A DNA stretch of 64,000 nucleotides from Propionispora sp. 2/2-37 (GCF_001298735.1 NZ_CYSP01000002.1:124001-188000); one strand, 5' to 3'; counted from the stretch's first letter, positions 1-7,835 are shown. Translations and numbers: made by a program. The notes: generated by a model from the sequence alone, not told the origin.

Positions 1-71
1 ACCCCCGCTGCAGCGATAAATTCCCGACGCGTAATTTTTACGGCTTTTTCCACATAATCATAACGTGCCAT
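1..71 (-). CDS. [FeFe]-hydrogenase small subunit, N-terminal fragment (cut by window edge)
   Basis: Only the first 23 codons are inside the window. They begin with ATG at 71 behind a strong AGGAGG site and encode a basic N-terminus with TRREFIAAAG, which fits the twin-arginine (Tat) motif S/TRRxFxx followed by a small-residue stretch. The gene lies just downstream of, and in the same direction as, a 421-residue [FeFe]-hydrogenase large subunit. In Desulfovibrio-type enzymes the partner is a short small subunit that carries the Tat signal and takes the cofactor-loaded large subunit to the periplasm. The identity is inferred from motif and neighbourhood, because the catalytic-partner part of the protein is off the edge. 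Confidence 0.6.
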   Translation of the reverse strand, partial: MARYDYVEKAVKITRREFIAAAG

Positions 72-314
72 CCCTAAAACCTCCTTAATGCCACTCCCGG
101 CACAATGTCCGACTGCCTGTTACTGACGGCAATCTTTTTTTACCGCATTCTTCCTGGTGGCGGGAACAAAAAAAGACGATGTATGCGCGGCACCGTCTCC
201 ATAATCCCGCCGGCAACACGAAAGAAACACTGATCACAACACTGTGCCAACGAGTTTATCTTCACCGGTTACTCTAAATTTACCGCGAAGTCTCTATTCA
301 TTTTTTGCTTGCAA

Positions 315-1580
315 CTAAGCCCAGGGCAGCAATGCCTTATATTTATCCACCCAGGAAGTCCCCATCGGGTTAATCGGCTGTCCGCCGCCGTTAATACAGC
401 CGCCCGGACAGTTCATCACTTCAATGAAATGATAGGGAGAGTTGCCGGCCAGTACCTTTTCCACCACCGGCCGGATATTTTCCTTAAGTCCGTGTACCAC
501 CGCCACTTTCAGGCGAATGTCCCTGCCGGTTTTGGCATCTTTCAGCACGACCTCGGACTCCTTAACGCCCTGCAGCCCCCGCACCGGCTCATACTCCAGA
601 TTCTCCATTTCCCGTCCGGTTATAACAAAAGAGGCGGTTCGCAGCGCCGCCTCCATAACCCCTCCGGTGACACCAAAAATAGTACCTGCCCCACTATACT
701 GTGCCAAGGGATTATCTTCAGCGGACCACTCTGTTATTGCCGTGAAGTCGATATTCATTTTCTTTAACAATCGCGCCAGATCCCGTGTGGTAAGTACGGT
801 ATCCACATCCGGATAATCGGCGTTTTCGCCTTGCTTTCGCCAGTACTCCGCCGCACTGTGAAATTCCGGCCGCGAAGCTTCAAACTTTTTCGCCGTACAG
901 GGCATAATACCCACTACATACATATTTTCCGGCTTTACCTGCCAAATGTCCCGGGCACCATACGTTTTGGCGGCCGGTCCCGCCATCATCATCGGTGATT
1001 TGGCCGATGACAAATGCGGCAAAAGGCGGGGATAATTCAATTCGGCAAACCGCACCCAAGCCGGGCAACAGGAAGTAAATTGCGGCAGCGGCCCCAGCGG
1101 ATGTTCCGACGGTTCACCCAACAAATGATGCCGAATCTTGGCAACCAGTTCCGTACCTTCCTCCATAATCGTGTTGTCGGCCGCAAAATTAGTGTCAATC
1201 ACCTTAAATCCGGCGGCTTTCATTGCACCATACAATTTTTCGGTAACCAGCGTACCGGGCGCCATGCCGAACTCCTCACCAATCGCCACCCGGACCGAAG
1301 GAGCATTGGTCGCCACAACCGTAATCCGCTTGTCTTTCAACTTACTGATCACTGTATTCACCGGATCGATATTGTCTCTTATCGATCCGAACGGACAGTT
1401 AATCAGGCATTGCCCGCAGGAAATACAGGTTTCACTGTTGATGCGGTGTGTCGTCCCGTATTTGCCTTCAATCGAATCCGTCGGGCAAAACTGCTTGCAC
1501 GAATCACACCCTTTACACTTGTTCCGGTCAATTTCGATAATATTCTTTAATTCTTCTTCTCGTAAACCGGCCACTCCCAC
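315..1580 (-). CDS. hydA: [FeFe]-hydrogenase large (catalytic) subunit
   Basis: Reversible proton reduction/H2 oxidation at an H-cluster. The 421-residue protein has two ferredoxin-type CxxCxxCxxxC motifs (Cys22-32 and Cys52-62) for two [4Fe-4S] clusters, then the three H-cluster signatures: TSCCPAW (Cys171), MPCTAKK (Cys228) and MNCPGGCINGGG (Cys391, Cys395). Length and domain order match the Desulfovibrio two-subunit periplasmic enzyme rather than the longer clostridial monomer, and it has no signal of its own. The adjacent Tat-type small subunit at 1-71 should provide export. The start is GTG with GGGGTGAT about 7 nt upstream. No hydEFG maturases are in the window. Very confident of the family; periplasmic location is inferred. 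Confidence 0.95.
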   Translation of the reverse strand: MGVAGLREEELKNIIEIDRNKCKGCDSCKQFCPTDSIEGKYGTTHRINSETCISCGQCLINCPFGSIRDNIDPVNTVISKLKDKRITVVATNAPSVRVAIGEEFGMAPGTLVTEKLYGAMKAAGFKVIDTNFAADNTIMEEGTELVAKIRHHLLGEPSEHPLGPLPQFTSCCPAWVRFAELNYPRLLPHLSSAKSPMMMAGPAAKTYGARDIWQVKPENMYVVGIMPCTAKKFEASRPEFHSAAEYWRKQGENADYPDVDTVLTTRDLARLLKKMNIDFTAITEWSAEDNPLAQYSGAGTIFGVTGGVMEAALRTASFVITGREMENLEYEPVRGLQGVKESEVVLKDAKTGRDIRLKVAVVHGLKENIRPVVEKVLAGNSPYHFIEVMNCPGGCINGGGQPINPMGTSWVDKYKALLPWA

Positions 1581-1593
1581 TCGTTATCACCCC

Positions 1594-1613
1594 GCATACT
1601 AAATAGCATACTA
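1594..1613 (-). repeat. Tandem octamer (GCATACTA x2) upstream of hydA, possible operator
   Basis: The octamer GCATACTA occurs at 1594-1601 and again at 1606-1613, a 12-bp period, immediately upstream of the hydA ribosome site. Directly repeated short words at this place often bind a regulator, but no regulator is identified here. It lies in the divergent gap between hydA and a small plus-strand gene. Confidence 0.35.
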
Positions 1614-1756
1614 CAACAGAAAATAAATCATTGCCATATTAATATAATGTATGAAACTTACAAGAAAAGGGAATACTAAATACATTATACATGTATTCTA
1701 CCATAATTTCACAAAAAACTAAAGAAAAAATATTTGGAAAGGGACGACAAGCTGGT

Positions 1757-1975
1757 ATGAAAAACCTGGACATGATGGCGCAGCTCGCCGATCTAAAAGA
1801 TACCGACTATAAAAACACCCTGGCAATTTCCGTGCTACTGGAACTCTTAGTGGAAAAGAACATTCTGAGCCGTCAGGACTTCGCCAAAAAAGCCCGTGAA
1901 CTGGAAGCGGTCACCCTGGCCGAAATCCTTTCCGCACGCCGCGGCCATTACACCGGCGGCAAGCAACGCGGATAA
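1757..1975 (+). CDS. Small hypothetical protein (72 aa)
   Basis: A short alpha-helical, charged protein divergent from hydA. I do not recognise the family. The preferred start is ATG 1757 (MKNLDMMAQL...), with GGAAAGGGA about 12 nt upstream; an in-frame ATG at 1691 would add 22 residues but has no good ribosome site, and a weak promoter (TTACAA 1658-1663, 17 bp, TACATT 1681-1686) would place the transcript start near that ATG. The sequence LLVEKNILSRQDFAKKARELE could be a short helix-turn-helix-like or helical-hairpin segment. The C-terminus is basic (ARRGHYTGGKQRG). It is followed at once by a strong bidirectional terminator, which supports it being a real transcribed gene. Confidence 0.6.
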   Translation: MKNLDMMAQLADLKDTDYKNTLAISVLLELLVEKNILSRQDFAKKARELEAVTLAEILSARRGHYTGGKQRG

Positions 1976-1983
1976 AGCAGACA

Positions 1984-2020
1984 AGAATCCCCGCGGAATC
2001 AATTCCACGGGGATTCTTTT
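1984..2020. terminator. Bidirectional terminator between the small plus-strand gene and hpf
   Basis: A long near-perfect hairpin (AAGAATCCCCG...CGGGGATTCTT) with T-runs on the plus strand and A-runs serving the minus strand. It sits between two convergent genes whose stops are at 1975 and 2022, so it can end both transcripts. Confidence 0.85.
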
Positions 2021-2021
2021 T

Positions 2022-2561
2022 TCAAAATTCCGGCTCTATTAAACCATATCTTCCGTCTTTACGACGATAGATTACGTTAACTTCTTCTGTATCCGAGTTG
2101 CTGAACACATAAAAGTCATGATTAATTAGATTCATCTGCATGATGGCTTCTTCCACATCCATCGGTTTTACTGCAAACCGTTTGGTTTTCACTACGCCAA
2201 GGTCTTCTTTATCCATAGCCGCTTCATCCGTTTGGGCAGCTGCGGCAAACTCGCCTTTAAAAACCCCGGCGCGCATTTTGCGGGCAAGCTTGGTTTTATA
2301 CTTTTCAATTTGCTTTTCCAGTTTTTCAATAACCAGGTCGATAGAGGCATACATATCAGCAGTAGCTTCTTCACCCCTAAGCAGCATACCATTGATCGGC
2401 ACCGTCACTTCCACAATATGACGCCCCTTTTCAACGGTGAGGATTACAGTAATGTCTCCCAATGCTTCAAAATACTTAGTGACTTTGCCGACACGTTTAG
2501 CTACATAATCTTTTAACGCCGGTGTAATTTCGATGTTTTTTCCTCGTACATGTATTGCCAT
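2022..2561 (-). CDS. hpf: Long-form ribosome hibernation promoting factor
   Basis: A 179-residue protein with an N-terminal HPF/YfiA ribosome-binding domain (about residues 1-100, starting MAIHVRGKNIEITPALKDYV) and a C-terminal dimerisation domain (about 120-179, VVKTKRFAVKPM...INHDFYVFSN...YGLIEPEF). This two-domain long form drives 100S ribosome dimer formation in stationary phase in Firmicutes. The ATG at 2561 follows GGGGATGGGG. A SigH-like promoter lies about 40-60 bp upstream (see 2598-2624), consistent with the growth-phase control known for Bacillus yvyD/hpf. The gene is a single unit ended by the hairpin at 1984-2020. The family assignment is secure. Confidence 0.96.
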   Translation of the reverse strand: MAIHVRGKNIEITPALKDYVAKRVGKVTKYFEALGDITVILTVEKGRHIVEVTVPINGMLLRGEEATADMYASIDLVIEKLEKQIEKYKTKLARKMRAGVFKGEFAAAAQTDEAAMDKEDLGVVKTKRFAVKPMDVEEAIMQMNLINHDFYVFSNSDTEEVNVIYRRKDGRYGLIEPEF

Positions 2562-2597
2562 TTACCCCATCCCCTTTCCTGTGTCTTATAAAGTATT

Positions 2598-2624
2598 ATT
2601 CCCCATTAAGGCAAAAATTCCTGT
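2598..2624 (-). promoter_or_regulatory. SigH-like promoter of hpf
   Basis: On the minus strand ACAGGAATT (2616-2624) is followed by 11 nt and then GGGGAAT (2598-2604), which fits every position of the Bacillus SigH consensus RnAGGAwww-N11/12-RnnGAAT. Overlapping SigA-like elements (TTGACA at 2622-2627; TTGCCT-17-TTATAA) are also present, so dual control is possible. Confidence 0.6.
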
Positions 2625-2702
2625 CAAAAAAAACTTTATTTGCCGGATTTTTCGCAAAACCGGTCAAAGGGCAAACGGCAGGTCTGGTAAAGGCACCGGA
2701 AC

Positions 2703-3482
2703 TCAGGGATCGTAATCTAAAACCGACGTCTTGGGATGGTTGCGAGTCAGCAATTCCAGGATTTTATCAAAATTGGTCGACCGGAAAACCGGGATGCGCC
2801 GCAAAAGATATACATTGTCCCGGTCCGGACGGTTCAGTCCGGTCAGAACGCTGAAGGCCCCTTGATAACCGGCGGCCTGAACCGCCTCAAAAACCGGCAG
2901 GTTGTAAAAACCGCCGGGATAAGCAAAAAAGCGGACCTCCTTCCGCACGGTCTTTTCAACTTTTCTTTTGCCGTCGTACAGCTCCTGTTTTAATGCTTTT
3001 CTATCCAGACCGGTCAGATCGGGATGTGTCCTGGTATGGCTTTCCATCTCCCAGGTTTGCGCCACCATCTCCCGGGCTTGTCCTGCCGACAAACGGTCAT
3101 TCCGGTCAAAATTCTCCCCTACCATAAACAACACCGCCTGAAAGCCATAATGCTCCAATATGGGATGGGCAGCCGAATAGTTATCTTCATAACCGTCGTC
3201 AAAGGTAATCACAACCGGGCTGTCCGGCAAATCGACCTGCTCTCCCCGCATATACGCATACAATACCGCAAGCGGGATGCTTTGAAATCCGGCTTCCTTC
3301 AGTGCTCTCATTTGCCGGTCGAATTCATCAACCGAAACCCCGAGTTCCGGCAGATTATCCGGTCCGTCACTAATATGGTGATACAACAGCACCGGTATCC
3401 CATTCTGATATCCGGCGGCAGCATAGCCCCCGGTGACCAGCAGCGACAGACAAAAAAATAAACCGATCAGTCCGCTTCGCAA
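2703..3482 (-). CDS. Exported polysaccharide deacetylase (NodB domain)
   Basis: Predicted zinc-dependent de-N-acetylase of the carbohydrate-esterase 4 family, 259 residues. An N-terminal signal peptide (about residues 1-23, hydrophobic LIGLFFCLSLLVTGGYAAAG) is followed by YHHISDGP, the catalytic/metal motif TFDDGYEDN (about 94-102), the metal-binding HTRTH (about 148-152) and FAYPGGFYN (about 188), the order typical of NodB domains. It probably acts on peptidoglycan or a surface polysaccharide at the cell envelope; the substrate cannot be read from sequence. It starts with TTG at 3482 behind GAGGAG. It stands alone between hpf and the cold-shock gene. Confidence 0.88.
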   Translation of the reverse strand: MRSGLIGLFFCLSLLVTGGYAAAGYQNGIPVLLYHHISDGPDNLPELGVSVDEFDRQMRALKEAGFQSIPLAVLYAYMRGEQVDLPDSPVVITFDDGYEDNYSAAHPILEHYGFQAVLFMVGENFDRNDRLSAGQAREMVAQTWEMESHTRTHPDLTGLDRKALKQELYDGKRKVEKTVRKEVRFFAYPGGFYNLPVFEAVQAAGYQGAFSVLTGLNRPDRDNVYLLRRIPVFRSTNFDKILELLTRNHPKTSVLDYDP

Positions 3483-3533
3483 TATTGTCTCTCCTCGTGA
3501 TAAAATATCTTCCTATGGTAATACGACCGCATC

Positions 3534-3561
3534 AAAAAACCCGGCATGCCAGCATGCCGGG
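3534..3561 (-). terminator. Terminator of the cold-shock gene
   Basis: A perfect 10-bp stem, CCCGGCATGC (3540-3549) and GCATGCCGGG (3552-3561), is followed on the minus strand by six T (3534-3539). It lies 18 bp past the csp stop codon. Confidence 0.9.
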
Positions 3562-3578
3562 GTTGGTTAACAAGATAA

Positions 3579-3776
3579 TTATGCTTTAACGACATTAGCA
3601 GCTTGCGGTCCGCGCGCGCCGTCGACAATATCGAACTCCACTTGTTGACCTTCAGTCAAGGTTTTGAAGCCTTGATCCTGGATAGCAGAAAAATGAACGA
3701 AAACATCGCCGCCATCTTCTCTTTCGATGAAGCCATACCCTTTTTCTGCGCTAAACCATTTTACTTTACCAATCAT
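3579..3776 (-). CDS. Cold-shock protein (CspA/CspB family)
   Basis: A single S1-like cold-shock domain of 65 residues: [18 protein letters not shown] with RNP1 (KGYGFI) and RNP2 (VFVHFS), a nucleic-acid-binding beta-barrel that melts RNA structure. The reading frame is open further upstream, but ATG 3776 follows AGGAGG at 8 nt and is the conventional family start. It is monocistronic, with a consensus SigA promoter about 50 bp upstream and a strong terminator downstream. The leader is only about 45 nt, shorter than the long thermosensing leader of E. coli cspA. Confidence 0.96.
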   Translation of the reverse strand: MIGKVKWFSAEKGYGFIEREDGGDVFVHFSAIQDQGFKTLTEGQQVEFDIVDGARGPQAANVVKA

Positions 3777-3826
3777 TGTGAAACTCCTCCTAAAATAAAC
3801 TACAGGCCTATCTGACCACACGTTGG

Positions 3827-3855
3827 ATTATATCATAGATGGGTATATCTGTCAA
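3827..3855 (-). promoter_or_regulatory. Consensus SigA promoter of the cold-shock gene
   Basis: The minus strand has TTGACA (3850-3855), a 17-bp spacer and TATAAT (3827-3832), a perfect match to the vegetative consensus. The transcript would start near 3820. Confidence 0.9.
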
Positions 3856-3890
3856 TGAAAAGGCCAGAATTCCTGTATCGCTTTCAGAAA

Positions 3891-4610
3891 TTACAAAATT
3901 TTTGATAAAAAGGCTTTGGTACGTTCTTCTTTAGCCCCTTTAAAAAATTGTTCCGGCGACCCTTCCTCAATAATCCGCCCTTCATCCATAAAAATAACCC
4001 GGTTGCCCACCTCGCGGGCAAAGCCCATCTCATGCGTGACCACCACCATGGTCATCCCTTCCCTGGCCAGTGTTTTCATGACATCCAGCACCTCATTGAT
4101 CATCTCCGGGTCCAGTGCGGAAGTGGGTTCATCAAACAACATGACCTTCGGACGCATGGCCAGGGCTCTGGCGATGGCCACCCGCTGCTGCTGACCGCCG
4201 GAAAGCTGTTCCGGGTAGACCTGGGCTTTATCGGATAAACCGACTTTTACCAGTAAATCCAAGGCAATCTGTCTGGCTTCCTCTTTGCTTATTTTACGTA
4301 CTTTGACCGGTGCCAGCATAATATTCTCCAATACCGTCATGTGCGGAAACAGATTAAAACGCTGAAACACCATGCCCACTTCTTCACGTACTTTATTAAT
4401 ATTGGCCTCGTTCGTCAGAGGAATTTTATCAACGATGATTTCGCCTTCAGTCGGCTGCTCCAGATAGTTGATACAGCGCAGCAGCGTGCTTTTTCCCGAA
4501 CCGCTCGGTCCAATAATCACAACAACCTCGCGTTCTTTGACCTGGACATCGATCCCTTTCAGCACGTGCAGTTTACCAAACTTTTTATGAACACCATTAA
4601 TGCTTATCAT
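3891..4610 (-). CDS. Polar amino-acid ABC transporter ATP-binding protein (GlnQ/ArtM-like)
   Basis: A 239-residue ATPase with Walker [10 protein letters not shown] (about 34-42), Q-loop [11 protein letters not shown], signature LSGGQQQR, Walker B VMLFDEP and the switch His in [19 protein letters not shown] is typical of the polar amino-acid uptake (PAAT) group. It is translationally coupled to the permease: its ATG overlaps the permease 3' end by 14 nt and uses GGAGG inside that gene. It energises import with the permease at 4597-5262 and one or both binding proteins at 5549-7294. The substrate, probably a polar amino acid such as Gln, Arg or Cys, cannot be fixed from sequence. Confidence 0.92.
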   Translation of the reverse strand: MISINGVHKKFGKLHVLKGIDVQVKEREVVVIIGPSGSGKSTLLRCINYLEQPTEGEIIVDKIPLTNEANINKVREEVGMVFQRFNLFPHMTVLENIMLAPVKVRKISKEEARQIALDLLVKVGLSDKAQVYPEQLSGGQQQRVAIARALAMRPKVMLFDEPTSALDPEMINEVLDVMKTLAREGMTMVVVTHEMGFAREVGNRVIFMDEGRIIEEGSPEQFFKGAKEERTKAFLSKIL

Positions 4611-5262
4611 CTATTTTGTACCTCCGCTCCAAGTAATCCACCAAGCGGGAAATAGTCAAGGTCATAATCAAATAAATAAACGCCACCGTCAGCCAAATCT
4701 CGAACGAACCATAGGTTCGGGCAATAATCAGCTGTCCCCGGCGGGTCAGCTCCTCGAAACCGATAACCGATACCAGCGAAGAATCTTTTAACATGGCGAT
4801 AAACTCGTTGCCCAGCGGCGGAATAATCCGTTTGAAGGCTTGCGGTAAAATGATATACCGCATCGTCTGCGCCCAGGTCATGCCTAATGACCGGCCGGCT
4901 TCCATTTGTCCCCGGTCGATGGATTGAATGCCCGCCCGGAAAATTTCAGCCACATAGGCACCGCTGTTGATACTGCAGGCCGTAATCGCCGCAATAAAAG
5001 GATCAATCCGCTGTCCTACCAAAAGCGGTAAAGCAAAATAAATAATAAAAATCTGTACCAAAAGCGGTGTCCCCCGGATAAAATCGACATACACAGTCGC
5101 CAGTCCTTTAATCGCCCATATTCTGGACAAACGGGCTATCCCGACAAACATCCCGATAATCAGCCCCAAACCGACACTGAGCAGGCTGATCTGCAGCGTT
5201 ACCCCGGCGCCCAGCAACAGTAACGGAAAGGAACGCACAATTAAATCAAAATCAAAATTCAT
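4597..5262 (-). CDS. Polar amino-acid ABC transporter permease
   Basis: A 221-residue inner-membrane protein of the HisM/GlnP (PAAT) type: about five membrane helices and a conserved EAA loop ([30 protein letters not shown], near residues 141-170, with EAGRSLG and the following QAF/P motif) that docks on the ATPase. It probably works as a homodimer because only one permease is encoded. Its own strong SigA promoter lies just upstream (5318-5347), so permease and ATPase form a transcription unit separate from the two binding-protein genes, each of which has a terminator. Confidence 0.92.
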   Translation of the reverse strand: MNFDFDLIVRSFPLLLLGAGVTLQISLLSVGLGLIIGMFVGIARLSRIWAIKGLATVYVDFIRGTPLLVQIFIIYFALPLLVGQRIDPFIAAITACSINSGAYVAEIFRAGIQSIDRGQMEAGRSLGMTWAQTMRYIILPQAFKRIIPPLGNEFIAMLKDSSLVSVIGFEELTRRGQLIIARTYGSFEIWLTVAFIYLIMTLTISRLVDYLERRYKIDDKH

Positions 5263-5317
5263 GCATTTTCACCCTTGATCATATAATAAGTCCGCCTTCC
5301 ATGCACACACTGCATAA

Positions 5318-5347
5318 ATTATATACATTTGGTTTTAGGCATGTCAA
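5318..5347 (-). promoter_or_regulatory. SigA promoter of the permease-ATPase unit
   Basis: TTGACA (5342-5347), 18-bp spacer, TATAAT (5318-5323) on the minus strand, about 55 bp upstream of the permease ATG. The remaining part of the 286-bp gap holds the terminator of the preceding gene and nothing else that I can name. Confidence 0.85.
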
Positions 5348-5484
5348 CTGTTTTTTGTCCGGCCCCTGACGGTAAAACCCGGCGGAAGGAAACCTTTCCG
5401 GCATTGCAGGATTGACTTTTGTCCGGTCTAAACGCCAACAGGAAGTCCGGCCGTTACATACCCTGTTTTTTACAAAAATCCATC

Positions 5485-5523
5485 TAAAAAAACAAAAAGG
5501 CGCAACGGAAACATTGCGCCTTT
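5485..5523 (-). terminator. Terminator after the proximal binding-protein gene
   Basis: The stem AAAGGCGCAA (5496-5505) pairs with TTGCGCCTTT (5514-5523) and is followed on the minus strand by a T-rich run (5485-5498). It separates the binding-protein transcript from the permease unit. Confidence 0.88.
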
Positions 5524-5548
5524 GCAATACGCTCTTCAGTCTTTCTTA

Positions 5549-6328
5549 CTATGGTTTTTTGCCAAACCATTTTTCGTAAATTTTGTCGTACTCGCCATTT
5601 TTCTTCAATTCATCCAGAGCTTTATTGATTTTTTCGCTCAGCTCGGTATTCTTCTTAGCAGTGGCGATACCGTAATCTTCGGAAGTCAGCGGTTCACCCA
5701 CCTGCTGCGCATCCTTGCTGCCGGCTTCTTTCATATAATAATCGTTAACCGGTTTATCATTGATCACAGCATCAACGCCGCCGGCCTTAAGCTCCATAAA
5801 AGCTTCCGGCGGGGTATTAAACTCGCGCACCTGGGCATCTTTTATCTTTTTGGCTTCATCGGCACCGGTTGTACCGATCTGCACGCCAATCCGTTTTCCT
5901 GCCAGATCGCCAAACCCTTTAATCTGATCATTGCCCTGTTTGGTAACAATCGTCAGGCCGGATTTATAGTACGGCTTGGAAAAACTGACTTTTTGGACAC
6001 GCTCATCCGTTATGGTCATTCCCGAGATGACCACATCAATATTGCCCGCCTCCAAGGCCGGAATCAGACCGTCAAAACCCATGCTCTGAATTTCTACCTG
6101 CATGCCCATCTGTTTGCCGATCGCCCTGATTAAATCCATATCAAAACCGGCATATTCCTTATCGTTCTCCCCCTGAAACTCAAACGGCGCAAAGCTGGGT
6201 TCCGTGCCAACCTTTAGCACAGCCGCCTTTTCCCCGCCGCCGGCAGGCTGCTGTCCGCCGCAGCCCGTCAATCCCAGGGCAAGCAGCAAAACTCCCATAA
6301 GCAAATACGCAATCGTTTTCTTCGACAA
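5549..6328 (-). CDS. Amino-acid ABC transporter substrate-binding lipoprotein, copy 1
   Basis: A 259-residue periplasmic binding protein of SBP family 3 (PF00497 type). The start is TTG 6328 behind GGAGGGG, giving a lipoprotein signal with lipobox LTGC (Cys23); an upstream in-frame ATG at 6502 would place 58 non-signal residues first and is rejected. The family-3 signature G(F)DMDLIRAIG and the EAGNIDVVISGMTITDERV block are clear. It is about 80 percent identical by eye to the gene just upstream (6512-7294), a tandem duplicate that may broaden or tune substrate recognition by the same permease. It has its own promoter and terminator. Confidence 0.93.
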   Translation of the reverse strand: MSKKTIAYLLMGVLLLALGLTGCGGQQPAGGGEKAAVLKVGTEPSFAPFEFQGENDKEYAGFDMDLIRAIGKQMGMQVEIQSMGFDGLIPALEAGNIDVVISGMTITDERVQKVSFSKPYYKSGLTIVTKQGNDQIKGFGDLAGKRIGVQIGTTGADEAKKIKDAQVREFNTPPEAFMELKAGGVDAVINDKPVNDYYMKEAGSKDAQQVGEPLTSEDYGIATAKKNTELSEKINKALDELKKNGEYDKIYEKWFGKKP

Positions 6329-6380
6329 ATCGACCCCTCCAGTGATTTCGTTTATATACGGAACAAACCCGATGTTTATA

Positions 6381-6409
6381 ATTATACAACTGAATGTATA
6401 ATCAGACAA
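6381..6409 (-). promoter_or_regulatory. SigA promoter of binding-protein copy 1
   Basis: TTGTCT (6404-6409), 17-bp spacer, TATAAT (6381-6386) on the minus strand. The TGTATAATTATAA core is repeated almost exactly in front of copy 2, showing that the duplication included the promoter. Confidence 0.75.
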
Positions 6410-6469
6410 GACTTTCAGGTTAAAAAAACGTTTTTGTCCTCGTACAACACACCTCACCCTGAAAGAAAG

Positions 6470-6495
6470 GAAAAACCCGGTCGTATAAAACCGGG
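6470..6495 (-). terminator. Terminator after binding-protein copy 2
   Basis: The short stem CCCGGT (6476-6481)/ACCGGG (6490-6495) is followed on the minus strand by TTTTT. It lies just downstream of the stop at 6512. Confidence 0.7.
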
Positions 6496-6511
6496 CCAAC
6501 ATCGATTGTAC

Positions 6512-7294
6512 TTACTGGGCAGGCTTAGTGCCAAACCATTTTTCATAGATTTTATCATATTCACCGTTTTTCTTTAATTCATCCAGCGCTTTATTGATTT
6601 TTTCGTTCAATTCCGTGTTTTTCTTGGCCGTAGCGATACCATAGTCTTCCGAGGTTAACGGCTCGCCAACCTGTTTCGCATCTTTGCCGCCGGCTTCTTT
6701 AATGTAGTAGTCATTTACCGGTTTATCATTGATTACAGCGTCAACCCCGCCGGCTTTCAATTCCATAAAAGCCTCCGGGGCCGTATTGAACTCACGGACC
6801 TGGGCATCTTTTACCTTTTTAGCTTCTTCAGAACCGGTGGTGCCGATCTGTACGGCAATGCGTTTACCCTCCAGGTCTTTAAATCCCTTGATCGCATTGT
6901 CGCCGCTTCTCACCACAATGGTTAAACCGGATTTATAATACGGCTTGCTGAAATTCACTTTTTGGGCACGTTCGTCGGTAATGGTCATCGCTGAAATGGT
7001 AGCATCAATATTGCCTGCTTCCAAAGCCGGAATCAGACCGTCAAAGTTCATACTTTGCACTTCGACCGTTGACCCCATCTGTTTAGCGATGGCTTTGATC
7101 AGATCCATATCAAATCCAATAAACTCCTTGCTTTTTTCATCCTGGAATTCAAAAGGTGCAAAGGCAGTATCCGAACCCACTTTCAACACGGTAGCTTTGG
7201 CCGGTTCCGCCGGTTTCTGTCCGCCGCAGCCGGCAAGACCCGCCGCCAGGACGAAAACTCCCAAAACCAAACAACTAATCAGTTTCTTAGACAA
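6512..7294 (-). CDS. Amino-acid ABC transporter substrate-binding lipoprotein, copy 2
   Basis: A 260-residue SBP family 3 protein, the paralogue of 5549-6328. TTG 7294 follows GGAGGGG and gives a lipoprotein signal with lipobox LAGC (Cys23). The ligand-binding core (FEFQ...GFDMDLIKAIA...EAGNIDATISAMTITDERA) differs from copy 1 at scattered positions, including V-to-T and G-to-A in the VVISGMTI block, so the ligand preference may differ. Both copies end with nearly identical GEYDKIYEKWFG tails. It has its own promoter (7355-7384) and terminator (6470-6495). The recent tandem duplication is supported by similarity that extends through the leader. Confidence 0.93.
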   Translation of the reverse strand: MSKKLISCLVLGVFVLAAGLAGCGGQKPAEPAKATVLKVGSDTAFAPFEFQDEKSKEFIGFDMDLIKAIAKQMGSTVEVQSMNFDGLIPALEAGNIDATISAMTITDERAQKVNFSKPYYKSGLTIVVRSGDNAIKGFKDLEGKRIAVQIGTTGSEEAKKVKDAQVREFNTAPEAFMELKAGGVDAVINDKPVNDYYIKEAGGKDAKQVGEPLTSEDYGIATAKKNTELNEKINKALDELKKNGEYDKIYEKWFGTKPAQ

Positions 7295-7354
7295 ATCGTT
7301 CCCCTCCCATAAATGAAAACCATAAGTAGGAATGGCCTCAGCCATTTGCTTATA

Positions 7355-7384
7355 ATTATACATTTATGTAGATCAGCAATGCAA
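7355..7384 (-). promoter_or_regulatory. SigA promoter of binding-protein copy 2
   Basis: TTGCAT (7379-7384), 18-bp spacer, TATAAT (7355-7360) on the minus strand, about 60 bp upstream of the TTG start. Confidence 0.7.
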
Positions 7385-7445
7385 TCCTTTTTTACGTTAA
7401 AATGGCAAAACAATAAATTTTATACAGAATACATGATTATGGGCA

Positions 7446-7474
7446 TAAAAAAGCCTGGTTGCAAACAACCAGGC
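7446..7474 (-). terminator. Terminator of the zinc-ribbon gene
   Basis: A perfect 9-bp stem, GCCTGGTTG (7453-7461) and CAACCAGGC (7466-7474), with a four-base loop and TTTTTT on the minus strand (7447-7452). Confidence 0.9.
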
Positions 7475-7488
7475 ATCAAGTCTGTTAT

Positions 7489-7773
7489 TTATCGTTTGGC
7501 ATTAAAGCAGTCCCGGCAATAAATCGGACGATCATTACGCGGTTTGAACGGCACTTTGGTGGTTACGCCACACTCTGCACATACGGCTTCGTGCATTTCA
7601 CGCTGAGATCCCTCGCCGCCCTCACGGCTTCTCTTTTTCGCATCGCGGCAGTCACGGCAGCGTGCAGGTTCATTTTCAAACCCTTTTTCCGCATAAAACT
7701 CCTGTTCTCCCGCCGTAAAGATAAAATCAGCCCCACAATCCTTGCACTTTAGAGTTTTGTCCTGGAACGCCAT
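7489..7773 (-). CDS. Two-zinc-ribbon protein (94 aa)
   Basis: A small cytoplasmic protein with two pairs of CxxC knuckles: CKDCG (Cys10, Cys13) with CRDCRDAKKR, then CAECG with YCRDCFNAKR at the C-terminus. The N-terminal half fits the probable zinc-ribbon (zf-trcl) family, and the C-terminal half resembles the CxxC-x-CxxC SSSS domain. Such proteins are common in Firmicutes and of unknown role, probably nucleic-acid binding. ATG 7773 follows GGGTGAGGGG. The nearest promoter upstream is that of the structured RNA (8072-8100), with no terminator between, so the RNA may be its leader or an RNA whose 3' end reads through into the gene. Confidence 0.85.
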   Translation of the reverse strand: MAFQDKTLKCKDCGADFIFTAGEQEFYAEKGFENEPARCRDCRDAKKRSREGGEGSQREMHEAVCAECGVTTKVPFKPRNDRPIYCRDCFNAKR

Positions 7774-7835
7774 TAAAGATATCCCCTCACCCTTTTTTTG
7801 TTACAACCCGGGAATAGTTCACGAATTGTAAAGCC

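Noticed and set aside
5522-6133. Plus-strand 203-codon frame opposite binding-protein copy 1
   Set aside because: The minus strand encodes a clear SBP family 3 lipoprotein; the plus frame has no ribosome site and no motif.
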